Below, in pieces: positions 17,846 to 25,748 of a stretch of 35,553 nt of DNA. Numbering within the stretch: position 1 is the first letter of the stretch; each line of letters begins with the position of its first letter. Origin of the DNA: Sedimentisphaerales bacterium (GTDB lineage: Bacteria > Planctomycetota > Phycisphaerae > Sedimentisphaerales > Anaerohalosphaeraceae); NCBI GenBank assembly GCA_016928585.1, contig JAFGKL010000087.1, positions 1 through 35,553 of the forward strand, written 5' to 3'. A program made the translations under genes and the position numbers. The notes under the pieces are model-generated. The model searched no databases. It saw only the letters and a program-made list of their open reading frames with translations, and had not been told where the DNA came from.

Positions 17846-19168
17846 TTATGCTCCTTTCTTATTATGTTCTTCGCGAATAATTTCCTTGAAACTGTTCCTT
17901 CGCCATTTTGTAAATTCATCGTTATATAATTTTGCAACGAGTTTTTTGAAACCGTCGGCTAACTGTTCCGGCGTCATATTCGTTGGTATGAAATTCACAT
18001 CAAACAGTGTACACTTTTGCCATGCGTTTGGCTCGATCAGTCTGTTTTCTGCAAGCAATCTGTCATAAAGAGGCGTGCCGGGGAACGGAGTAAGGATCGT
18101 GACCTGGACTTCATAAAGCCGGCATTGCTTTACGAATTCAAATACTCTATCGAATATATCAGTGGTGTGGCCGTCAAGACCAATTACAAAACAACCGTTA
18201 ACGGTAATCCCGTGAGATTGAATATTCCTGATTGCGTCAGCATATTTTGGGAACTTCTTAAATTTCCAGTTATTCCTCAGCTCAAGACCCTGCAACGACG
18301 GCTGTTCGGGACTTTCCAGGCCTATCAGGACCTGACTACAACCGGTTTGTTCCATTAACTCAAGCAACTGATCGTCTTCGCTTACGGATAGGTCCGTTTC
18401 GGCAAACCACTTTAGTTTTTTGCCTTTTAAATGACCAAGTAACTGTCTCCAATAGGAATGATTTACAAAAGTATTGTCGTCGGCGAATTCAATGAACGGG
18501 TGCTGCCATATATCAAGGATAGCATCGATCTCAGCGATAACGTTTTCTATAGGCTTTTGCTTATAATTTTCGGAAAGAATGATCGAACTGGCACAAAACT
18601 CACATTTATGAGGGCAACCCCTGCTTGTTTGGACAGTAAGGCGGTTGTACTTCGAAATATCGAGCAGACCAAAGTCAGGTACAGGTGAATTGTTCATATC
18701 GAAAGACTTTTTATCTAAGCCGTAGAATTTTGACATAGTTCCCTGCTGACAGTCATTCAATACCTGCTGCCAGTACAACTCTCCTTCTCCTATAACCACG
18801 GCATCGCAATATTCGGCAGCCTCCTGCGGCAGCGCGGTTACATGCGGTCCGCCGATCACGACCGGTATATTCATTTTTTTGTAACGGGCCGCCAGTTCGT
18901 ACGCTTCCGATATCTGAGCACTGTAGCTTGAAATGGCAACGAGATCGAAACCATCCGGCAACGAAGACAGTTCTTTTATATCGGGAACCTCAATATAACT
19001 GACCTTGTGCTGTTTAGGTGTCAGTGCTGCCAGTGTAAGCAAACCGAGAGACGGAAGGGAAGCTATTGTCTTACTGCGCTCTACAAAGCCGGGAAGGGTT
19101 AAGCCCATTTGAAGGAGTTCCGTATCACAGACGCGTATTCCGCTCATTGCTATTAATGCTATATTCAT
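17846..19168 (-). CDS. B12-binding domain radical SAM protein (DUF4070/HpnJ-like architecture)
   Basis: N-terminal cobalamin-binding-like fold (GFDLVAISSYSAQISEAYELAARYKKMNIPVVIGGPHVTALP), TSRGCPHKCEFCASS = CxxxCxxC, C-terminal PFPGTPLYDRLLAENRL. Confidence 0.9.
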   Translation of the reverse strand: MNIALIAMSGIRVCDTELLQMGLTLPGFVERSKTIASLPSLGLLTLAALTPKQHKVSYIEVPDIKELSSLPDGFDLVAISSYSAQISEAYELAARYKKMNIPVVIGGPHVTALPQEAAEYCDAVVIGEGELYWQQVLNDCQQGTMSKFYGLDKKSFDMNNSPVPDFGLLDISKYNRLTVQTSRGCPHKCEFCASSIILSENYKQKPIENVIAEIDAILDIWQHPFIEFADDNTFVNHSYWRQLLGHLKGKKLKWFAETDLSVSEDDQLLELMEQTGCSQVLIGLESPEQPSLQGLELRNNWKFKKFPKYADAIRNIQSHGITVNGCFVIGLDGHTTDIFDRVFEFVKQCRLYEVQVTILTPFPGTPLYDRLLAENRLIEPNAWQKCTLFDVNFIPTNMTPEQLADGFKKLVAKLYNDEFTKWRRNSFKEIIREEHNKKGA

Positions 19169-19542
19169 TTTGCGAATATCCTTAAAAGAAAAAATATAAC
19201 TCCGATTATCACCGACATTGCCGGTATAAAGAAAAGATTTCGGAAGATCTTTTTTGTGGCGGAGAGATAGCAGACCAGGGGCATTGCAACAGCACCGATG
19301 ACAAATAAAGTCGAAGGGATCGTCAGTCCCTGCTGTATCTGCAGGGTATTTGCGGTCAAAGCAAAAGATAAATTAATGAACGCAATGCCAAAAAATGAAA
19401 TGTGTCCAAGGCGGATCATTCGTCTTTGCCAGGATGTGTAACCGCCAAGCCATTGTTCGTTGTGAAAGAATAGACCTGTAGCGGCACCTGCGATACAGCC
19501 AAGGAATATCCCAACCCATGCGGCATAGATATTGATCTGCAT
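19165..19542 (-). CDS. Small integral membrane protein, uncharacterised
   Basis: 125 aa ORF with about 4 hydrophobic segments; 4-bp overlap with the radical SAM gene; TTGTAA-16-TATAAT promoter-like sequence upstream. Confidence 0.65.
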   Translation of the reverse strand: MQINIYAAWVGIFLGCIAGAATGLFFHNEQWLGGYTSWQRRMIRLGHISFFGIAFINLSFALTANTLQIQQGLTIPSTLFVIGAVAMPLVCYLSATKKIFRNLFFIPAMSVIIGVIFFLLRIFAK

Positions 19543-19581
19543 CCTAACTCCTTTTCTCCCTTAACAGACCTTCCATATGTT

Positions 19582-19609
19582 ATTATACCCAAGGCCGACA
19601 ATGTTACAA
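19582..19609 (-). promoter_or_regulatory. Candidate promoter for the TM protein-radical SAM gene set
   Basis: Minus strand TTGTAA - 16 nt - TATAAT, about 40 bp upstream of ATG at 19542. Confidence 0.45.
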
Positions 19610-19634
19610 TAGTTTATTTCCTTATTGTGGTTGT

Positions 19635-20114
19635 CTAGAATCGGCAGTCAATCTGCCGGATACAGAGCTTTTTTATCAGCCATAATATCGGCTTTGATGT
19701 GAGAGGGAAAAAATTCTCGAATGGCTGGATGTTATCTACCTTTGGCCGTTCATCAACATCATGCTTTATGCCGGGGCATCCCTTATCATAGTAGAGCCGG
19801 CCCTGAACATTATACCACGGGTATTCGCGGCAGCCCTTTGGCCTGTCAGCATAGATAGAACAAAGATTATTTTTCAGCAAACAACACACACTTTTTTCGG
19901 CCCGGATAAACATACCATGCCTGGTTCTGACTATCGCGTTACCGTCTATTTTTTGTGATTCGGCTATTGTTACTACGGGCACGCCTATGGTTTTGCAGCA
20001 CTTTGCGCATTTGTCGGCAAGGCAATCCAGACGGGTCGGTTCTGAAGCAGGAACAAGCTTCAGCAGGCCGTTGCGTTTTGCTTTGATTATGGTTCTTATC
20101 ATGGCAAGATCCAT
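19635..20114 (-). CDS. YkgJ-family cysteine cluster protein
   Basis: CLADKCAKCCKTIGVPV...CCLLKNNLCSIYADRPKGCREYPW...CPGI. Starts 1 bp after the symporter stop. Confidence 0.85.
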   Translation of the reverse strand: MDLAMIRTIIKAKRNGLLKLVPASEPTRLDCLADKCAKCCKTIGVPVVTIAESQKIDGNAIVRTRHGMFIRAEKSVCCLLKNNLCSIYADRPKGCREYPWYNVQGRLYYDKGCPGIKHDVDERPKVDNIQPFENFFPLTSKPILWLIKKLCIRQIDCRF

Positions 20115-20115
20115 A

Positions 20116-21600
20116 TTAAGACGATCTTTTTGTTTTACTGGCTAAAAAACCAACTTCGAACAGGATCGAAGATACGAGAAGGCTAAGGACAGGCGATAAG
20201 AACACAAGGCTGGTATTACCCGTGAACCTTCCGTAAACCGCGCTGGACCAGCCGGTAACAAATCCCATCGATACGGCCGTAACCGCCCAGACGGACATGC
20301 GTTTGAGTGTATCGCGTTTAAGGGTAAGGGCTGCGATCACAAGCGGACAAAGACCAAGCTGGGCTCCATATATCGCAAAGACCATGTCTGCGATTGAAAA
20401 GCCGGCATATGATAACAATTGCACGATCAAGGTTGAGGCTGCCGCTGCAAGGACGAGTATCAAGCGTGAGATCAAAAGCTGCTTTTTGGATTCGACACGT
20501 TCCTTAAGCGATAACTTTGTTATATGCGAAAAAATATCTTCATAAAGCGTGTGCGAAACCGCTATAAGCTGGGTCGAAGCAGTTGAGAGCATTGCGCCGT
20601 ACAATCCAAGAATAGCAAAGAACAATACCATGGTGGAAACAGCGCCGCCGGAGCCTCGCACTACTTGTAACACCGCCACCAAAGGATTAACGTCCTGATC
20701 CGGCGTTATTATCATAAACGCAAAACAGGCAAGCAAAGCGAACAATCCCCACGTTGCAGCCGAGCTGAACACGCTGTTCCACAGGCCGCCCGTTACGGTT
20801 CGCCCTTTTTGTGAGCCGGCTATTCGCTGCCATATACTCATATCGGAAATAAAAGTCGGAACGTTTATCACGAATATGCCAAGCAGAAAAGCAGGCAGGC
20901 CGTCTTTATACGAAAAGTTTAATAATCCCGACGGTATCTTTATGATGTTTTCCGACCAGCCGCCGTGACTAACAACATAGTATATATAGAACGCAGGCAG
21001 TGCCAGCAGCAACAGCCAAATAGAGATCATCTGAAGCCTGTCCGTTACGATCACGGCACGAAATCCACCCGAAGCCGTATAGGTGAACGCTACTGCCGAC
21101 AAAGCGATTATAACCAGTGGCGTAGGGATACCCGGAACGAGTCCGGCAAAAAATTTCGACCCGACCGTAAGTTCAACTGCGAAGGCAAGGAGAAACCCAA
21201 GGCTTGTGCAGGCAGCGCCTACATATTGGAGCGTTCTGGAATTAAATTCCGTCCCTAAAAATTCGTGCAGTGTCGGCCGATGGTCATAATTATTTATCTT
21301 CTCCCATATCTTGCCTGCAAACAATCTTACAAGCAGCAGGCCGGCGGAGGTCGTGATCACCGTCCAGAAAAGCCAAACGCCAAGACGCTGCGCAAGTTCA
21401 AAGAAGGCCATTATTACAGTGGCCAACGATATTGTTGTCGCTACCGTACTCGATGAGAATTCGCGGGGGTTATCCACCCTTGCCTGGTTACTTAAGCCCA
21501 TAGGGAGCATGTCGGAGATCTTTTTAGTGTTGCGGCCGAAGAAGAATCCTACTGAAAGATAAACAGCAAATGCAAATAACAGAGCAATTATTATTGTCAT
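20116..21600 (-). CDS. Sodium:solute symporter (SSS) family transporter
   Basis: 494 aa, many TM segments; YTASGGFRAVIVTDRLQMISIW and SAMLSTASTQLIAVSHTLYEDI-like SSS motifs. ATGA overlap with upstream gene. Confidence 0.88.
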   Translation of the reverse strand: MTIIIALLFAFAVYLSVGFFFGRNTKKISDMLPMGLSNQARVDNPREFSSSTVATTISLATVIMAFFELAQRLGVWLFWTVITTSAGLLLVRLFAGKIWEKINNYDHRPTLHEFLGTEFNSRTLQYVGAACTSLGFLLAFAVELTVGSKFFAGLVPGIPTPLVIIALSAVAFTYTASGGFRAVIVTDRLQMISIWLLLLALPAFYIYYVVSHGGWSENIIKIPSGLLNFSYKDGLPAFLLGIFVINVPTFISDMSIWQRIAGSQKGRTVTGGLWNSVFSSAATWGLFALLACFAFMIITPDQDVNPLVAVLQVVRGSGGAVSTMVLFFAILGLYGAMLSTASTQLIAVSHTLYEDIFSHITKLSLKERVESKKQLLISRLILVLAAAASTLIVQLLSYAGFSIADMVFAIYGAQLGLCPLVIAALTLKRDTLKRMSVWAVTAVSMGFVTGWSSAVYGRFTGNTSLVFLSPVLSLLVSSILFEVGFLASKTKRSS

Positions 21601-22334
21601 GATCGCTTAGCCTTGCTTTGATGGATTTTCAGTTCGACGTTAATACGTTCTTTAAGTCCGCCGGGGATGTTCGGATAATTATTTTTGGACATTTCTGTTA
21701 GTACGCATAGTTCGGGACCCGGATACAATTCCACCTTCCAGCCCTGCTCACTAAGTGCACTAAAGACGGCTATCTCTTCCAGCAGATACCTGCGCGACAA
21801 CTCTACGGCTTCTTCCTGAGAAACCGCAAGTTTAAGATTCCTTTTCTTCTGCCGCTCAATGAAAGAAACCGCATCCTTTAGCACGGCGGCTCTGAACGAT
21901 TCATCCGAATCAAAAAGCCCGTCCAGTATTTCCTTTGCACCCTTATATTCATTGCTGTTTAAGCATGGCTGCCACCGAGTCAGCCCAAGGCGCTCGCTTG
22001 GTATCTGACTGAAGAACTTATCTGTCTTTTCAAAAAAAAGATCGCCAAATTCATGTGACGCTTTTCCTGCTTCATCAGGGCTTAGGCCGCTAAATATCTG
22101 CTCGTTATAGCGTCTTAGATAATCACCGGCAACGACCAGTACCCGTTCGAAGTTCCCCAATCCCCAAAGCAATAAAGCCTGCAGGGATTTCCCATAAAAA
22201 CCCGGGTTGTCGAGACTGATGCCAATATAGCATTTCTTATACGAGAAAAGTTTCTCGTTAGAGATCTTCGGTGTAGTCGTTACGATACTGACTGAAGGCA
22301 TATTCAATTTTTCAAAGTCGGAATCCGATCTCAT
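21597..22334 (-). CDS. Putative tRNA-dependent cyclodipeptide synthase (CDPS)
   Basis: Motif-level match to AlbC-type CDPS from memory: CYIGISLDNPGFYGKSLQALLLWGLGNFERVLVVAGD (Ser pocket), NSNEYKGAKEILDGLFDSDESFRAAV, RRYLLEEIAVF (Y-x3-E pair) and VELYPGPEL (Y-P). ATG at 22334 has AAGGAA SD 7 nt upstream; the ORF track starts at an in-frame GTG at 22337. Confidence 0.8.
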   Translation of the reverse strand: MRSDSDFEKLNMPSVSIVTTTPKISNEKLFSYKKCYIGISLDNPGFYGKSLQALLLWGLGNFERVLVVAGDYLRRYNEQIFSGLSPDEAGKASHEFGDLFFEKTDKFFSQIPSERLGLTRWQPCLNSNEYKGAKEILDGLFDSDESFRAAVLKDAVSFIERQKKRNLKLAVSQEEAVELSRRYLLEEIAVFSALSEQGWKVELYPGPELCVLTEMSKNNYPNIPGGLKERINVELKIHQSKAKRS

Positions 22335-23466
22335 CACACATTTCCTTGATAGTTACCAGTTTCTGGCATGTTTCTTCATAAGTTAGACTTGTTCCATAAA
22401 TATTGGTTGCTTCTGAGCCGACGACGGCATTGTCTACGAACAGCACTACATATCCGTTATCCAGGATATATGCCCATAGATTATTCATTTCCATATCTCT
22501 GAATCGCAGCATGTTATCTATTTCGTCCGGTTTGAACCTGCCGGGCTCTATAACCAGTTTTTTGTTCAGTATTATATCGAATGACTCAAGTTCCCGGGTG
22601 TATTTTATACGCTCGGATTCATATCGTTTTTTCAGGCAGTCCGAGATCATTTGATGTGTTGTTTTTTTCTTGCTGCCCGGCCCTTCAGAATGGATTATCA
22701 GCATCTTCCTGAAGTTCTCCTGCCAGAGAAAACTATAATCGAAGGTATCGACATCCATAATTATCTCAGGTCTGCGAACGATCCCGATTATATGTGAGAT
22801 CCTGCTTTTGTGTTTGGCCTCCCAGACGGCAAGTTCCTCCGGGGTTACACGCGGCGTTATCCCTTTAAGGTTGTCAACCAGTTGTAAAATAATATCGAGG
22901 TAGAAGGGGGCCACACCCTGGAGAATGTTGCCGATCTTACTGTAAAGCTGGCCGGATATAGGATTTTCGAAGGTGGGTGTCATGAAATTGTCGATCTGGT
23001 CGGCACTTAGCGCTACAGGTTCGGTTGTGAGGAATGCTTCAAGTTCCTTGACTATACCTTCGGATAATATTTGACGCGAAACAAAACTCGATTCTGCCGT
23101 TCCGAGTATGTCCCAGACATTTTCAAGCCTGCTCATCACACGAGACAGGGCCGGGTTTGCTTCTACGATAAGATCTGCCATGGTTCGCATGTCGTCGATC
23201 GATTGTTTGACCGAGTCGAGTATTTGTATTGCGACCAATACCTGGCATAAAGGAACAAACTCGATGACCTCAAATGTCTGAACGACCTTAATTGCCCTTG
23301 CCGGCTGGAGAATGGCAGAGCCGGCCTCAATCATTCTGTAATGGGATGCGGCAAGACCAAGAGAAGAGGCTATTTCTGACGAGGAAACGCCTCCCATTTT
23401 GTCTCTTAAGTTTTGAAATGCCAATCCCAGCCCCTGGGCTAAAGGATTTCTGGCTTTCTGGGCCAT
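22312..23466 (-). CDS. XRE/HTH-like regulator with long uncharacterised C-terminal region
   Basis: N-terminal LGLAFQNLRDKMGGVSSSEIASSLGLAASHYRMIEAGSAILQPARAIKVV resembles an HTH_XRE domain. SD AGGAG upstream. Stop overlaps the CDPS start. Confidence 0.75.
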   Translation of the reverse strand: MAQKARNPLAQGLGLAFQNLRDKMGGVSSSEIASSLGLAASHYRMIEAGSAILQPARAIKVVQTFEVIEFVPLCQVLVAIQILDSVKQSIDDMRTMADLIVEANPALSRVMSRLENVWDILGTAESSFVSRQILSEGIVKELEAFLTTEPVALSADQIDNFMTPTFENPISGQLYSKIGNILQGVAPFYLDIILQLVDNLKGITPRVTPEELAVWEAKHKSRISHIIGIVRRPEIIMDVDTFDYSFLWQENFRKMLIIHSEGPGSKKKTTHQMISDCLKKRYESERIKYTRELESFDIILNKKLVIEPGRFKPDEIDNMLRFRDMEMNNLWAYILDNGYVVLFVDNAVVGSEATNIYGTSLTYEETCQKLVTIKEMCDEIGFRL

Positions 23467-23524
23467 CCTGTCTCCTATCCCAAACTACCCTCAATATCGG
23501 CTAAATAAAACATGAACTTCTTAA

Positions 23525-23553
23525 ATTATAAGCCTATGTGCAAAAAATGGCAA
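23525..23553 (-). promoter_or_regulatory. Sigma70-like promoter for the XRE-CDPS transcription unit
   Basis: Minus strand TTGCCA - 17 nt - TATAAT, about 60 bp upstream of ATG at 23466. Confidence 0.6.
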
Positions 23554-23675
23554 GCTAATTTGTCAAAATGATTTGCAGGGTCACATAAAAACATGCTTTA
23601 AGTCTTTTAATAGCTTGTGTTTATAATACCAGACAAATATATGTAAATAAAAATAGACAAAATTGCAAAAAAAAC

Positions 23676-23704
23676 TTGACCTTTGGGCCTTTTGGGCGTA
23701 TATT
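23676..23704 (+). promoter_or_regulatory. Sigma70-like promoter upstream of the 23827 gene
   Basis: TTGACC - 17 nt - TATATT on the plus strand; spacer contains a TTTGGGC(C) direct repeat. Confidence 0.55.
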
Positions 23705-23826
23705 TTAATTAGAGAGATCAGATAGCTCATTGGCAACAAATAGTGATCCAAATCTTATATAACCGATCGTTGACCATCCCAGTTTTACAGCATGACAGAT
23801 CCGGAAGAACAGAATGGAGGTTCATT

Positions 23827-25731
23827 ATGTTAGTATCAAAGTATAAAATTAATAGACGACTGGCAATCTCTTTAGTAGCCCTGGTTGTATTCATTTCGCC
23901 TTTGTATGCTGCCGGCAGACAAAGACAAGCATCTGCTGGTAAAAGTGCTGCGCCGAGGGCAACTGCACCAGCTGCTGCTGCGTCGAGACCTGCCACTACT
24001 GCAAGACAATCTGTGTCAAAAGCAGCCGCACCAAGGGCGGCCACACCAACCGTACCGAGCGCGACGGCAAGGCAATCTCGCCCGGCAGCGACCGCAACAA
24101 GATCGGTATCCTCTGCCAGAACCGTAAACAGAGCATCCAGATCAACTGCAAGGGCGACTGCGCCGAGGACCACTGTTACAAGGTCATCCTCACCAAGGAC
24201 TGTTACTGCAAGGACAACTACATCAAGGGCGACTACAGCCGGCAGACAAACTTCTCCGGTAAAGGTTTCGGCTGTACCAACCAGAAGGACTACTTCAACA
24301 GGAACTGCTGCATCTGCTGTAAGACCTGCGAGTACAGCCCGTACTGCCAAAGCAAGCAGCAATAGAACATCTAATGTTGCGACCAGGATCGCAGCACCAA
24401 CCTCCCGGACTTTGGTAAAAAAGAGTCAGCCTTCGGCAAAGACCACTGCGTCTACTATAACCAAATCTTCAAGTTTGATCGGAAGAACCAGTTCAAAACA
24501 AACAGTGGCCACTCGTATAGGTTCGAATAGAACATCCACCAGGCTTACAGACACCGGCAGAAAAAGTAAGCTCAGACAGGACCGGATTACAGATAGAACT
24601 TCAGTCGGTTCCAGGTCGTTGCAGACGAGGATTGGCGAACAAAGAACATCTGCAGCCAGAAGCAGGACCGATCGAGTTTTAGGAGATATTGCCGACAGGA
24701 CAAGGTTAAATAGCAGATCGCTTTCTTCTGTACATTCTCCCCGGATCCGGTCGGGTGCTGAACATCACAGCAGGACAAACAACTATTCAAGAGTGGTTTA
24801 TGAAGATTATTATCATACGACAGGGTACGGCCGTCGCCATGCACATATATACAGGGACATCTATGACAGAATTCAATACAGGATAATCTGGCCGAGGTAT
24901 TACTATCCCGTATATTACAGTTGGGGACCGAGGTTCACATTCAGCTACGTATATCCCTATTATCACCGTAAATATATCTTCGTGAGTCTGGGCGGATATT
25001 GGCCGAGTTACAGATATGTTCGATATTACTGGTACGGCTGCCATCCGTACGAATGGTATGGCTACTATCCTATCGCACGCGAAGTAACCGGCGATACATA
25101 TAACTACTATACGTACAATTACTACTCGACCGGATACTCGCAGGCCGGGTATGCCAATAACCAGGTATCCGGAGTTGATGAAAATACCTTTGCCGATGTT
25201 CGTGAAAGACTTGCAGCCGAAGCAGCCGAAGAACCTGCCGCTGAAACCCCGGCTGACAACTTATTTGACGAGGCGGTAACGGCCTTTGAAGGGGCTAATT
25301 ATGACCTGGCTGCCGATAAGCTGATTGCAGCGATGGAGTATGCCCCTGATGATATGATACTTCCGTTTGCTTATGCACAGGCACTTTTTGCCGGCGAAAG
25401 ATATACAGATGCTGCACAGGCCCTTCGTGATGCTATGGAGAATGCAACAACGGAAAAAGAGGGCGTCTTTTATCCTCGCGGGCTCTACTCTGAGGACGAA
25501 GTTTTATTTGGGCAGATCGATCAGCTTGCCGAGAGGGCACGGGTTTTCAGTTTCGATACCAACTATCAACTTGTTCTGGGTTATCAGCTTTTGGGTATCG
25601 GTAAGATCGAAGAAGCCGAAGGTCCGCTTCGCCAGGCTTTAACTGCTGACGAAAATATACCCGCCGCTGCAAAACTGCTCAATCTTTTGGAGCGGATCAA
25701 AGCCGAAGCTGCAGAAAGATCGGCCGAGTAA
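23827..25731 (+). CDS. Secreted protein: Arg/Ser/Thr/Ala-rich low-complexity region, Tyr-rich region and C-terminal TPR-like domain
   Basis: SD GGAGG before ATG 23827 (MLVSKYKINRRLAISLVALVVFISPLYAAG). Low-complexity ~aa 35-290, YYHTTGYGRRH...YYWYGCHPYEWYGYYP, then A-x-F-x-x-A TPR-like helices. Confidence 0.8.
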   Translation: MLVSKYKINRRLAISLVALVVFISPLYAAGRQRQASAGKSAAPRATAPAAAASRPATTARQSVSKAAAPRAATPTVPSATARQSRPAATATRSVSSARTVNRASRSTARATAPRTTVTRSSSPRTVTARTTTSRATTAGRQTSPVKVSAVPTRRTTSTGTAASAVRPASTARTAKASSNRTSNVATRIAAPTSRTLVKKSQPSAKTTASTITKSSSLIGRTSSKQTVATRIGSNRTSTRLTDTGRKSKLRQDRITDRTSVGSRSLQTRIGEQRTSAARSRTDRVLGDIADRTRLNSRSLSSVHSPRIRSGAEHHSRTNNYSRVVYEDYYHTTGYGRRHAHIYRDIYDRIQYRIIWPRYYYPVYYSWGPRFTFSYVYPYYHRKYIFVSLGGYWPSYRYVRYYWYGCHPYEWYGYYPIAREVTGDTYNYYTYNYYSTGYSQAGYANNQVSGVDENTFADVRERLAAEAAEEPAAETPADNLFDEAVTAFEGANYDLAADKLIAAMEYAPDDMILPFAYAQALFAGERYTDAAQALRDAMENATTEKEGVFYPRGLYSEDEVLFGQIDQLAERARVFSFDTNYQLVLGYQLLGIGKIEEAEGPLRQALTADENIPAAAKLLNLLERIKAEAAERSAE

Positions 25732-25748
25732 TGAAGGAGAAAAAACAA

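Noticed and set aside
23727-24362. 211 aa minus-strand ORF rich in Val/Ala/Leu
   Set aside because: Antisense shadow of the low-complexity R/S/T-rich region of the 23827 gene; repetitive codon artefact with no RBS.
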